Assembly (NCBI GenBank): GCA_020137815.1
Contig: CM035355.1
Location: 7,737,271 to 7,801,270, forward strand
Direction: 5' to 3'
DNA: 64,000 nucleotides
Origin: Hormiphora californensis
Taxonomy: Eukaryota; Ctenophora; Tentaculata; Cydippida; Pleurobrachiidae
Part shown: positions 52,650-62,157 of the stretch, in pieces
Position numbering within the stretch: the stretch's first letter is position 1
Layout of the letters: every line of letters begins with the position of its first letter
Position numbers and translations under genes: made by a program
The notes under the pieces: model-generated
Told to the model about the DNA's origin: nothing
Databases searched by the model: none
The model's input: only the letters and a program-made list of their open reading frames with translations

Positions 52650-52779
52650 AAGATGATTAGTAAGCTTGAAGAATGCAGCTGCATTGCTTTTGGAGTCTTT
52701 CTTTTCGTCGCGAAGAAATCCCGTCTTGCTTTCCGGATCGTTTTGTTTGCTTCTTTGTTTGCCATTTTCCTCTGTTTAA

Positions 52780-54179
52780 GGGTACGCTAACCAAAAGTTT
52801 TTTTCGAGTGCAGGGAAATGTCTCACCGTAGGGTTGTAGGCCATGCCAAGGAGACCTCAAATATGCAATTTGAGCTCTCAAGTCGAATTCATATTTTTGC
52901 TACAGCTGCTTGAAAAATGAACTGTAAATACGTTTTTGGCATCTCAAAAAAAAAATTTTAAAGATAGGAGCATGAAAATTTGGGAATTTGAAGAGGACAT
53001 GAAGGTAAATAACCACAAAAAATTTTTTTGTAATCCGAGCTGATTTCCGGTCCTGAGATGGATTTCTTTTTTTCCACTTTAACGCCCTATTTGGCAAAGT
53101 TCCGAAAACATGTGAAAGCTGTAAATTGGTGAAAAGTTGCGTCTAGCGATTATCTAAGTGGCCATAAATTTTGGGCGTGTCCTTATTTGAGATAAGCTGT
53201 ACAGAGTTTTTTTGTGAAAGCCGTCATTTCAGAAATAAATAAATTCCCTGTATCTCAAAAACGGCTGATCGTAGAGACCTGAGACTATGCTTAAACGATT
53301 CAGAAGGTCCGATTTTGGGGGGGGGGGGGGGGGGTCTTCTGAGAGACATTTTGCTCCTACTTCAACCGTTTTTGCTGTAATTGCGAAAAACAAATTCTAT
53401 GAAAAGGGCAAAAGCTAAACTCCAATATCCTGTAATTAGGGAATTTTCGCTAAGAAAGGACCGAAACTATGGAAAAGTGTGTAACAAGCTAATTCCTTCA
53501 CTATTTGGTCCATACGGGTCCCTATAATCACCAAAAACAAAATCACAAAAAATCCACGATGGCGAAGATGGGTTTTTGTTTTTCGCAATTACAGCAAAAA
53601 CGGTTGAAGTAGGAGCAAAATGTCTCTCAGAAGACCCCCCCAAAATTGGACCTTCTGAATCGTTTAAGCATAGTCTCAGGTCTCTACGATCAGTCGTTTT
53701 TGAGATACATGGAATTTATTTATTTCTGAAATGACGGCTTTCACAAAAAAAACTCTGTACAGCTTATCTCAAATAAGGACACGCCCAAAATTTATGGCCA
53801 CTTAGATAATCGTTAGACGCAACTTTTCACCAATTTACAGCTTTCACATGTTTTCGGAATTTTGCCAAATAGGGCGTTAAAGTGGAAAAAAAGAAATCCA
53901 TCTCAGGACCGGAAATCAGCTCGGATTACAAAAAAATTTTTTGTGGTTATTCACCTTCATGTCCTCTTCAAATCCCCAAATTTTCATGCTCCTATCTTTA
54001 AAAAATTTTTTTTGAGATGCCAAAAACGTATTTACAGTTCATTTTTCAAGCAGCTGTAGCAAAAATATGAATTCGACTTGAGAGCTCAAATTGCATATTT
54101 GAGGTCTCCTTGGCATGGCCTACAACCCTACGGTGAGACATTTCCCTGCACTCGAAAAAAATTTTTGGTTAGCGTACCC
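52780..54179. mobile_element. 1.4-kb TTAA-flanked foldback element inserted in E1 ORF2
   Basis: Inverted ends GGGTACGCTAACCAAAA, with a direct TTAA on each side (52776-52779 and 54180-54183). Arms of about 600 bp mirror each other around about 53480, so the element is nearly a complete hairpin; the 65-residue frames in both arms are mirror copies. The target TTAA lies in the E1 ORF2 codons after EAL, so the insertion is clean. piggyBac-type superfamilies duplicate TTAA; no transposase is present. Confidence 0.85.
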
Positions 54180-54183
54180 TTAA

Positions 54184-55231
54184 GAGCTTCACATAGTTTT
54201 TGGACATCCCAGCTTTTTTCCAATACTGCCTTATACCAGCGCTCTGCCTTTCTTCTTTTCCTTTTTGCCATCTCACACGAAAGATTATACCAAGCCGGCT
54301 TTCCCTTAAGGGGGACTATTTTTGAGGTCTCTGGTGCCACCTCATTAAGAAAGTCTAGAAGTGTCTCATTGTAAAGTCGAACACACTCATCCACATCATC
54401 AGGAAAATCCCCACCAATAAGGTCAGATTGTAGTATCTTTTCTACTAGATCATCAATGTTTAGATTCTTCAAAGATCTACTAACAACCTGCTTCTTCTGC
54501 TGACTGTTGGATGTGCCAATGTGTAGTGAGAAATTCACCTGGCAGTGATCAGGGAGGAACGGCTGTTCAGTTACCTCTATATTTGAGATTCCTGGGGTAC
54601 TTTCCGAGTTCCTACTTAACACTAGATCCAGTGTTCCACCTGCTTTGTGAGTTGGACCCTGTACCCTCTGAATAAATCCATGATCATCGAGTAAATCCAT
54701 GAAATCTGATGTGAGTTTTTCCCCTGGCTTCTCAACATGAACGTTCAGGTCACCAACAATCACCGATCCTTTCCTCTCAGAAAAACCAAGGAAGAACTCT
54801 TCCATCTCTTCCAAGAAGCAACTGGTATTTCTTTTAGTCGGGGAACTATACATTACTGCTACTGTTGTCCTCTGCAGACCATTTCCTGTTATTGTTGCCT
54901 CGAGAGCCTCAAATGTTTTGAACTGTTTGGTCTTTTTCGGGTGAGTCACGTTGATTCCATTCCTAAAAATAACCCCTACTCCTCCACCAGGGGATCCTCG
55001 ACTCTTATGAGCAAGTGAGAATCCGTATTCAGACAACTCACGTTCCAACGATTTTTCATTTGCCCGCAACCAGGTTTCTGTAAGGAATATTACATCTAAT
55101 CCCTCTACCACTGCCTCTTCTATGATCTCATGCGTTTTGTTGCGCAGAGAGCAGCAATTCATAACCGCGACCTTTATGTTCGGCGATAGTTTTTTGACCG
55201 CTCTTCTGTATATGACAGCAGGGAAGGACAA
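54184..55231 (-). pseudogene. E1 ORF2, endonuclease part
   Basis: An APE-type endonuclease domain: VAVMNCCSLRNK, FLTETWLRANE (catalytic Glu), SRGSPGGGVGVIFRN, VIVGDLNVHVE (Asp/Asn) and FLPDHCQVNF (Asp-His). The frame has no ATG near its start. It opens in the -1 frame over the end of ORF1, at the AAAAAAC heptamer (55195-55189). It is cut at 54183 by the TTAA-flanked foldback element. Confidence 0.85.
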
Positions 55232-56733
55232 CCTTGGTATCCAGCATGGTGTGTATCTGCTTTACAGTTTGCACATTTGTGGGTGCTACGATCGTTCTTT
55301 GTTTCGCAGTCATTTGTGAGATGATTACCAGTACAAAACTTACACACAGGCGAGTTTTCCTTATTGGGGCACTCCGACGCAATGTGGCCAGGTGCCTGAC
55401 AGTGAAAGCACTGTCTAAAGTACACCCTTCTTTCGACGCGATATCTTCCCAGTTCGAAATTGACAGCTCCCGTGTACAGCAGTTGGTCCCGGACAGTAGG
55501 TGGTACTCGTAAACCAACAGTCGCCAGCTCTGGGTTTCTATGGTGCCTTTTGAAATATACTATCGAGAACTCAGTATCTCTTAGAATGTCATTTTTCTGT
55601 TTGAGCCCTTCATAGACATAGGCTCGTGCCGCAGGGTTTTCCATCTCACTTGCAACTGGTACATTCATTACGGATACTTTGCTCATTTCCAGTGTCTCAA
55701 TCGTGGTGTTGGGTTCCATGTTTCCTTTCAAAAGGGTGTGGGCAGTTTCATGAAGCTCAGGTGTTTTGAATTCCAGCATTACTCTTCCCGCTCGGATTGA
55801 AGAACGGTGTACGGGGATCATAGCCAACAACTCCTTGGTTTTCTCAGCAGTCTTTTCCGAGTCATCACTCCTTAGGATTAGTTTGTGCTGCGGTGTTGGT
55901 TTTTTAGGAACCGGACGCCTCTCCACTGTAGTCCATCCATCTCCTGTAGTGTTATTAGGTGCGGGATCAATTGCAGTCCGTGCATACGACTTCACGGGAT
56001 TCTCATGACTGCTATCAGTCTGTGTTTCGCCAGGATCCTTACTTGTGCTAGCTATATCCAGATCTTTTGGGATGTCCTCATTTGATTCTGCCGTTTCTTG
56101 TTGACTCTTCAAGATTCCCAGACTACTCATCAGTTCGGCTTTCACTATCGCCACAATCTGTTTGATCAATTCTGTATTTGGTTCAACGCTATTCTTACCA
56201 CCACATGAGCATCGGTCTTGTTTATGCCCAACAGAAGCAGACTGATTCAGAACAGGAGTACGACAGATGTCCTCCTGTAAAATCTCTCCTGGTAGTGGTG
56301 TCGGGGTCATTAGGTCAACTAGATTTATCTCCGAGTTGTTGTCGGAAGGTTCTGGTGAAACTAACGTTTGGGGTACAGGTGGTGTATTATTCGAAACACA
56401 TACAACTGGTTGCAACACCTCCGGCTTAGTAACCCGACATTTAGGACACGACCAACTCACGTTTAACGCTTTAAACAGTATACTCGAGATCTGTTTAGTT
56501 TCACCAAGAGCTGTTAGGCCCACACAATTAGGATGATAGCAGTCCTGGCACCTACAACAGAATAACGCTCTTTTACTGTCCTTAACCTTACACTTCATAC
56601 AACCTGTGGTTATTGCTGTCAGGGTCTTGGGTTGGTTGATCATAGACTTGGTTGAGTTAACACTTGTGGCGTTTTTCAGCTTGTCTCGATCTCGGTCTTG
56701 AACTTCTTGAACTTTTCTGTTTTCACCACTCAT
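55174..56733 (-). CDS. E1 ORF1: PHD-like finger plus zinc-knuckle protein
   Basis: 519 residues. N-terminal PHD-type finger at about 45-98 (CMKCKVKDSKRALFCCRCQD, CYHPNC, CPKC). A Ser/Thr-rich middle follows, then an RRM-like region (about 285-350), and three C-terminal CCHC-like knuckles (CFHCQAPGHIASEC, CKFCTGNHLTNDC, CANCKADTHHAGYQGC). ORF1 proteins of CR1/L2-group elements bind the element RNA; PHD-bearing versions are known in that group. The reading frame ends RSKNYRRT, with the slippery TCA-AAA-AAC five codons before the stop. Confidence 0.82.
   Translation of the reverse strand: MSGENRKVQEVQDRDRDKLKNATSVNSTKSMINQPKTLTAITTGCMKCKVKDSKRALFCCRCQDCYHPNCVGLTALGETKQISSILFKALNVSWSCPKCRVTKPEVLQPVVCVSNNTPPVPQTLVSPEPSDNNSEINLVDLMTPTPLPGEILQEDICRTPVLNQSASVGHKQDRCSCGGKNSVEPNTELIKQIVAIVKAELMSSLGILKSQQETAESNEDIPKDLDIASTSKDPGETQTDSSHENPVKSYARTAIDPAPNNTTGDGWTTVERRPVPKKPTPQHKLILRSDDSEKTAEKTKELLAMIPVHRSSIRAGRVMLEFKTPELHETAHTLLKGNMEPNTTIETLEMSKVSVMNVPVASEMENPAARAYVYEGLKQKNDILRDTEFSIVYFKRHHRNPELATVGLRVPPTVRDQLLYTGAVNFELGRYRVERRVYFRQCFHCQAPGHIASECPNKENSPVCKFCTGNHLTNDCETKNDRSTHKCANCKADTHHAGYQGCPSLLSYTEERSKNYRRT
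55189..55195 (-). promoter_or_regulatory. Putative -1 ribosomal frameshift site, E1
   Basis: The minus-strand heptamer A-AAA-AAC lies in ORF1 frame as TCA AAA AAC. A -1 slip reads CTA TCG CCG AAC and enters ORF2 without a stop. The arrangement is repeated at the same place in element E2. Confidence 0.65.
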
Positions 56734-56757
56734 TCTACGGCACCTTTTAACTCACCA

Positions 56758-56975
56758 CGTATTGCAGATGTTGAAAAGTTTTGATCTGGTAATAACTGGT
56801 CTTCCCCTGTTTGTGTGGGATTTTCAACATGTGTTTTCAAAACATGCAGTTCTGATTCCGGTCGAACCTTTTCTCGATTTCGCTTTGCAGGACTGTTCGC
56901 TTTTAGCAGTGCCCAAGGGGACGGCGCATGGCATGTTTAAAAGCGGGATATAAATCAATCAATCAATCAAAATGT
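56758..56975 (+). repeat. 3' end of a non-LTR element with (AATC)n tail
   Basis: About 200 bp ending AAAAGCGGGATATAAATC(AATC)n. Shared with 38025-38210, including CAGTGCCCAAGGGACGGCGC. It meets the 3' tail of E2 (opposite strand) at the same (AATC)n run. Confidence 0.6.
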
Positions 56976-57327
56976 ACATTTAACATCCCGCTTTTTGACC
57001 AATAATAGTAAGAGTGATAAACGTCATACAAAGTTACTCGATGAGCGCCAGAGCACTCCTACCAGCCTTCTAAAGCGGTGAACCCAAAGTGGAAAAGAAA
57101 GATGATATGAGTGATATTAATAGCCCAGATATGATGATAATAATTAGATAATAAATTAATGTTTTTGATTAAGTAAGAAATAATTATATGTATGAAAATA
57201 TATGTTAAATCAATGTAATAAGTTACATAGAAAAGAGATTAATCACGAAATAAAAGAGTGGAGCGAATCACTGCTCCATAATTCTGAAGCTCAATGCATG
57301 CAGCGGACGTATAGATGTACACATAAA

Positions 57328-60249
57328 TTAATGGGACAGTCCATCCCAATCACCATACGACTTTTCAAACAGGTGGGTTTTGAGTCTGGATTTGAAAGTT
57401 TCCTCGTCTGAACAGTTGCGAATGTCAATGGGAAGTTGATTCCAGATCCTCGGGCCTGAAACTTGAAATGCACGCTGTGTGGTTTTGTACTTGGTTGAAA
57501 AATCCCTTTCCAGAAGGGTCAGATCACCGTCGTGACGTAGTGATTTTCCTTTCCTCTGACGTTTGTTTATTAGATTTTGAAGATATTGTGGTGCTTGATT
57601 GTTTAGACACTTGAAAACCATGAGACAGATTTTAAATTCAATTCTAGCATCAACTGGAAGAAAGTGTAATTGCCGCCTGAGGTCTGTAACTCCCCTCCAC
57701 TGCCACCTTCCAAACACAAAGCGAGTCGCTGCGTTCTGCACTTTTTGCAATCTGGCAATGTCACATTTATCGGCACCAATTAGTAAGCCGTTACAGTAGT
57801 CCAGACGAGAGTGGATGAGCGAATGGACCAGCTGAACCTTGTGTCTTCTCTGTAGCTTGTTTCCAATTCTACGGAGGTTGACAAGGTTATAGTTACATTC
57901 CTTCACAACTTTTGAAACATGTTCTTTCATGGTAAGTTTTTCATCAAAGACAACACCCAGATTCTTGGCACTCTGGGAGGGAAAGATGGTCGCCGAGAGG
58001 GGTCCTTCCTCATCACACAATGTTAGAGGATCTGAATAATCCAGTGGGTTTGGACTATTATCAGTTCGAGAGGAAATGAACATCAACTCAGTTTTTGCCG
58101 GGTTTAGTTTCAGGTAACTGGATGCCATCCATGCTTTAATTTCCAAGAAACATTTTTTGAGTTGAGACTCACATTCGTTCCAGGCATCGTTTGTGAAGCT
58201 GACATATAGCTGAGAATCGTCAGCGTAGAGGTGAATCTTGGTTTTGTGTCGTGCCGCTATAGCTTCCAAGTCCTTAGTGAACAGAATAAAAAGTAACGGA
58301 CCGAGGATGGATCCCTGCGGTACACCTATTTCGATGTTAACAGGAAGTGATTGACTTTTGCCAATTTTGACAACTGCTACCCGGTCTTTCAGATATGACT
58401 GGAACCACTCAAGAGCCACCCCTTTGATTCCATACATCTTGTCCAATCGGCTAATGAGAATGTTGTGAGGGACTGTGTCGAAAGCAGCGGATAGATCCAA
58501 GAGGAGAAGAACGGCCTTATTCCGTTTATCAGTGAGAACTAGCAGATCATTGAATATACGTAGTGTTGCTGTTTCACAGGAGTGCTTCTGTCTGTATGCC
58601 GATTGAACTGAGGCAAGAAGTCCATGGCTTTCCAGATGTTCTGTAATCTGTAGAGCAACGCACTTTTCAATAATCTTTGAGATAAAACTCAGATTAGAAA
58701 TCGGTCGATAACTTGACATGCTGTTCGAGTCGAGTCCTTTCCCTTTGTAAACCGGTCGTATCATGGCCTTTTTCAATGTAGAGGGAAACACTCCACTAGT
58801 AAGGCTACCGTTGACAATAGCCAATATTATCGGCATCAGTTCGTGGATGCATTCTCCGACCAGTTTTGATGGTAGAGGGTCAAGGTCACATTGTTTGTAG
58901 TTCATTGATCGAACAATTTTAACTAGCTCCTCACTAGATAATGCACGAAAGGAATCGAGTTGTGGTGGGCTGGGAGTTTCGGGTCCTCTGGTGACGTCTT
59001 CTGTCCGTAGTTTCTTGATGTCCAAATAGATTTTGTCCACTTTTTCCTTGAAATACTGAATGAATTTTTGACAGAGATCAACTGGGTCATCATGTTCCGG
59101 TAGTGTGCTCGGATTCTTCTCCTTGCCAAGTAATCCATTCGTAATTCGATATATTACCGATTGGTCATTCCCAGCCTCTTCCAGTTTCCTCCGATAGTAG
59201 TCGTCTCTGGTTGAAGTGATGAACCGTGATGCCTCTTTCGCCTCCCGTCTGAGATTCCTCAGAGATTCAACCAGTATATGCGAGGGAACATCTCTCTTCA
59301 GTAACGCCTTGAAATCACGCTCGGCTTTCCTGCGTCGCCGTTTTGCCGCCTGACAGTCACTATTAAACCAGGGAGGGCTGGGATTTTCTGGAACAACCTT
59401 ATTCTCAATCGGGGCAAGTTCGTCCAAAAACTCGGACAGAAGGTCATCATAGAGTTTAATGATCTCAACCAGTTCACTAGGGAATTCTTCTGTGTCGCAG
59501 AGTGGGGATTTCAGTATGGTGCATCGAAGTTCATCCACATCCAAATTCTTGATATCCCGTCGTTGAATGGAGATGAAGTCCTTCCGCTGAATTGGAGCCC
59601 CGATTGGAAGGTTAAACGAAACCAGTGCGTGGTCAGGAGCTGCAGGAGTCATCTCTACAGCAAGATTTAATATTGGAAGAGCATCAGGGAGATTCTTCGT
59701 GAGAACTAGATCGAGTATTCCACCTGAGACATGAGTGGCGGTGTTTACCGACTGGTGAAAGTAGTGATCATCAAGGAGTCCACAGAAGGATTTGGCAAAA
59801 CTATCATGTATGTTCTGTACATGTATGTTGAAATCACCAGTTATGACGACCTCTCCCGACCTTTCAGCCAGACCATGAAGTAGTGTCTCGAACTCCTCCA
59901 AGAAAACCGAATGGGATTGGGATGGGGAGCGGTATACACCAAGTAATCGAAGCGGCATGCAGTTTGAATGAGTCAGCAATAATTCAATACATTCCATTGA
60001 TGAGAAAGAGTGATTAAACTGAGTGAAATGAAAGGAGTTTTTCATGAGAATAGCTACACCACCCCCTCTAGAACCACGTGCAACACTAACTAACCTATAC
60101 CCAAGCTCACTAATTTGACTCTCAATAGCACTCTCAATAGCATGTAACCAAGTTTCGGTCAGACAAACAGCATCAATATCATTGTCTATGATAGTCAGTA
60201 AAATATCATCTACCTTGTTTCTCAGAGAAAAACAGTTCAGAGTGGCCAA
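57328..60249 (-). CDS. E2 ORF2: endonuclease-reverse transcriptase
   Basis: 973 residues. N-terminal APE endonuclease: ATLNCFSLRNK, VCLTETWLHA, SRGGGVAILMKN, VVITGDFNIHVQN and AAPDHALVSF. Central [55 protein letters not shown] and [14 protein letters not shown]-terminal domain GVTDLRRQLHFLPVDARIEF. All catalytic acids are present. The protein nicks target DNA and primes cDNA synthesis. The frame has no ATG at its beginning: the codon at 60249 is TTG and the frame continues upstream over the ORF1 stop as KKRVEVKLATLNC. Translation as an ORF1 fusion by -1 frameshifting is therefore likely. Confidence 0.9.
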   Translation of the reverse strand: MATLNCFSLRNKVDDILLTIIDNDIDAVCLTETWLHAIESAIESQISELGYRLVSVARGSRGGGVAILMKNSFHFTQFNHSFSSMECIELLLTHSNCMPLRLLGVYRSPSQSHSVFLEEFETLLHGLAERSGEVVITGDFNIHVQNIHDSFAKSFCGLLDDHYFHQSVNTATHVSGGILDLVLTKNLPDALPILNLAVEMTPAAPDHALVSFNLPIGAPIQRKDFISIQRRDIKNLDVDELRCTILKSPLCDTEEFPSELVEIIKLYDDLLSEFLDELAPIENKVVPENPSPPWFNSDCQAAKRRRRKAERDFKALLKRDVPSHILVESLRNLRREAKEASRFITSTRDDYYRRKLEEAGNDQSVIYRITNGLLGKEKNPSTLPEHDDPVDLCQKFIQYFKEKVDKIYLDIKKLRTEDVTRGPETPSPPQLDSFRALSSEELVKIVRSMNYKQCDLDPLPSKLVGECIHELMPIILAIVNGSLTSGVFPSTLKKAMIRPVYKGKGLDSNSMSSYRPISNLSFISKIIEKCVALQITEHLESHGLLASVQSAYRQKHSCETATLRIFNDLLVLTDKRNKAVLLLLDLSAAFDTVPHNILISRLDKMYGIKGVALEWFQSYLKDRVAVVKIGKSQSLPVNIEIGVPQGSILGPLLFILFTKDLEAIAARHKTKIHLYADDSQLYVSFTNDAWNECESQLKKCFLEIKAWMASSYLKLNPAKTELMFISSRTDNSPNPLDYSDPLTLCDEEGPLSATIFPSQSAKNLGVVFDEKLTMKEHVSKVVKECNYNLVNLRRIGNKLQRRHKVQLVHSLIHSRLDYCNGLLIGADKCDIARLQKVQNAATRFVFGRWQWRGVTDLRRQLHFLPVDARIEFKICLMVFKCLNNQAPQYLQNLINKRQRKGKSLRHDGDLTLLERDFSTKYKTTQRAFQVSGPRIWNQLPIDIRNCSDEETFKSRLKTHLFEKSYGDWDGLSH

Positions 60250-60257
60250 CTTTACCT

Positions 60258-61502
60258 CTACTCGTTTTTTGACCTTGTAGCTTCATATATAGCTTTGTAT
60301 GCCGGACACTCAGTGCTGTTTGCCCGGTGGGAGACATCGTCCTTTGACTTTCCATTCAGGGAACAGTTTACACATGAAGGAATAAAGTCTGTGTTCGATT
60401 TTTCTGGACAGTCCTTTGATTCGTGGTTTTTTGAGCAGTGTGCACACACTGAGTCTCGATCACAGCCTGCTGCTGAGTGATGGAAGCCTTGACAATTGTA
60501 GCACTGTAACACGTGTACTCTGTCGACAACGTTACACGCAGTGTATCCAACGAAGACTACCCTCTGGCGAAGGAGTTGTCTCTTTGTTTGAGTGGGTAGG
60601 CGGAGACCGATGGTAGCGAGTTCAGGATTCCGATAGTTTTTTCTGTAAGACACAACATCCACAGCAATGCCCTGTAGTTCTGGATTCTTCTCCTGTAGGA
60701 CTTCTATGATGATTTCACTTCGTTTTCGTCTATCGTCTTCTTGATTAATAGAATCAGAGATGGGAAAATTTAGGACCGTGAGTTTGCTTGTTGGATCTGA
60801 TCTCACTCTTACTGTCTTGGTACGTAGACCTGTGCTAAGGGCGTCAGCTGCTTTCTGACCCTCACTCTCTGGTACGGTCACGATGACCAAGTTTTTCTTT
60901 TTGTCCATTCTTGACACTTTCGTCTTGGAGAGAGCATTTTCACTTAACTTCTGGACCTCGTCGATATCAATCTCTTCACAGTCAATGTAGATTTTTCGCC
61001 ACGGAAGTGCTGGTTTGGGAATATCACTGAAAGACGGTTTAGGTGGTAGGGTAGGAGTGCGGACTGGCGTAAGGGTTGCAGCAGCAGCAGCAGTAGCATG
61101 AGCATATGGCGCTGCCTGGTTCAGAGGTTTCATCGCAGCAGTAATTCTGTCGGTTACTGCAGATAGTATATCTTCCTTGAATTTTTCTAGGTGATTGTTC
61201 ATGTCTTCTATAACATTGAGATTATCGAGAGGGTCATTTTCATTGGACGAAGGAGTTTGGCGAGTGTTGAGAGCTAGAGCATCAGTAAGTGCACATACCG
61301 CCTGGTATGACTGTTTTAGCAGTGCCCACAATGATTTTCGGTCTGGGTTTCTCGGAGGAAGTTCAGAATCCTCGTCCAACAGGTGAAGAAGGTTCTCGTT
61401 GATCAGCGCTTGTTGGAGTTGGTGTGTGGGATCAGGGACATGGGAGGAAGAAGCGGCTACCCCATCCATTAGCGTCGGACTGCCCATGAGGGGCGGTTCC
61501 AT
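60258..61502 (-). CDS. E2 ORF1: zinc-knuckle nucleic-acid-binding protein
   Basis: 414 residues from the ATG at 61502 (MEPPLMGSPTLMDG). An alanine-rich segment lies mid-protein, then two RRM-like modules at about 190-330 (KNLVIVTVPESEGQKAADAL, KLTVLNFPISDSINQEDD), and C-terminal knuckles CYNCQGFHHSAAGC, CAHCSKNHESKDC and CVNC. It differs from E1 ORF1 in lacking the PHD finger, but shares the NPELATIGLR block (E1 NPELATVGLR). It ends RSKNE, with the slippery heptamer overlapping the last codons. Confidence 0.85.
   Translation of the reverse strand: MEPPLMGSPTLMDGVAASSSHVPDPTHQLQQALINENLLHLLDEDSELPPRNPDRKSLWALLKQSYQAVCALTDALALNTRQTPSSNENDPLDNLNVIEDMNNHLEKFKEDILSAVTDRITAAMKPLNQAAPYAHATAAAAATLTPVRTPTLPPKPSFSDIPKPALPWRKIYIDCEEIDIDEVQKLSENALSKTKVSRMDKKKNLVIVTVPESEGQKAADALSTGLRTKTVRVRSDPTSKLTVLNFPISDSINQEDDRRKRSEIIIEVLQEKNPELQGIAVDVVSYRKNYRNPELATIGLRLPTQTKRQLLRQRVVFVGYTACNVVDRVHVLQCYNCQGFHHSAAGCDRDSVCAHCSKNHESKDCPEKSNTDFIPSCVNCSLNGKSKDDVSHRANSTECPAYKAIYEATRSKNE
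60264..60270 (-). promoter_or_regulatory. Putative -1 ribosomal frameshift site, E2
   Basis: Minus strand A-AAA-AAC in ORF1 frame (TCA AAA AAC GAG TAG). A -1 slip gives CGA GTA GAG GTA and reads through into ORF2. The heptamer ends one codon before the ORF1 stop. Confidence 0.7.
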
Positions 61503-61534
61503 AAACCTAGGGCAAGATCTCAAATTAATTTGTC

Positions 61535-62155
61535 AAAATGTCATATTGATTTGGTTTGGACCTGGGCCACTGGACCAGGGCGAGTCTCGGTCAGAGGTTG
61601 TGAAACCCCCCGCAGGCAGGGTCGGGTGACCAAGCAGGCATGGTTCACGGGCTGCAAGCCCGGTAACCGGTTGGGGTTTGAGTGGGCCAGAAAAGAGAAA
61701 AATTTGCAAAAAAATAAGTTTCTTCCACCCGCCGTGACAAAAAAAAACATTTTTAGCTCGATTTTGAGCCGCGGCGTCGCGAAAATGAATACTGTTGGCG
61801 CGCTACGTTTTCAGGCTGTGCCGAGCAGCGGAAATTACGCTTGCTTTGGTTAAAGTGCGTTTCAAACGACTTGACCTGAGATTCCTGGAAATTCAGGATT
61901 TCCCCTTTGTAAATACACGCGCAATGCGCCAAATTCCAAGAATTACGGGTCAAGTCGCTTGAAACGGACTTTAGGTGTAATGAACTGAGCTGCACTTTTT
62001 TAGCGCTGGCACAGATTTTTTAAATCGCGCCCCTCGAAAAGCCAAAAGGCAAAATCGTTGGCGGATGGGGTATGCTAGTAACCCCGGGGGCAGATGATCA
62101 AACCCGATGTGTATGAGACTCATTGCGATTAACGCTACATACGGTTACCCCTGTC
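61535..62155. repeat. Interspersed repeat shared with the 38.3-40.1 kb spacer
   Basis: Matches 38350-38640 and 39630-39840 (CCCCCCGCAGGCAGGGTC, GGGCAGATGATCAAACCCGA). It is broken by a TIR element at 61851-61977 and, after 62155, by a non-LTR insertion. It resumes at about 63770. Confidence 0.65.
61851..61977. mobile_element. Short TIR element
   Basis: Ends AAAGTGCGTTTCAAACGACT and its imperfect complement. Inserted into the repeat; the 39.23-kb copy shows the uninterrupted sequence. Confidence 0.6.
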
Positions 62156-62157
62156 TC

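Larger units (their letters stand above)
50646..56757 (-). mobile_element. CR1/L2-like non-LTR retrotransposon E1, poly(A) tail, disrupted
   Basis: Minus-strand element: ORF1 (55174-56733), ORF2 in two parts (54184-55231 and 50886-52649) split by a foldback insertion at 52780-54179, a 3' UTR, and a poly(A) run of about 43 nt (T run at 50646-50688). A second T run is at 50565-50591. ORF2 is also frameshifted between the insertion and 52649, so the copy is dead. Confidence 0.85.
56958..61535 (-). mobile_element. CR1/L2-like non-LTR retrotransposon E2, both ORFs intact
   Basis: Minus strand: ORF1 60258-61502, ORF2 57328-60249 (plus upstream overlap to the slip site), 3' UTR and a (TTGA)n tail at about 56958-56975. 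No stop or frameshift interrupts either ORF, so this copy may be recent or competent. The 5' boundary lies near 61535, where a different interspersed repeat starts. Confidence 0.85.
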
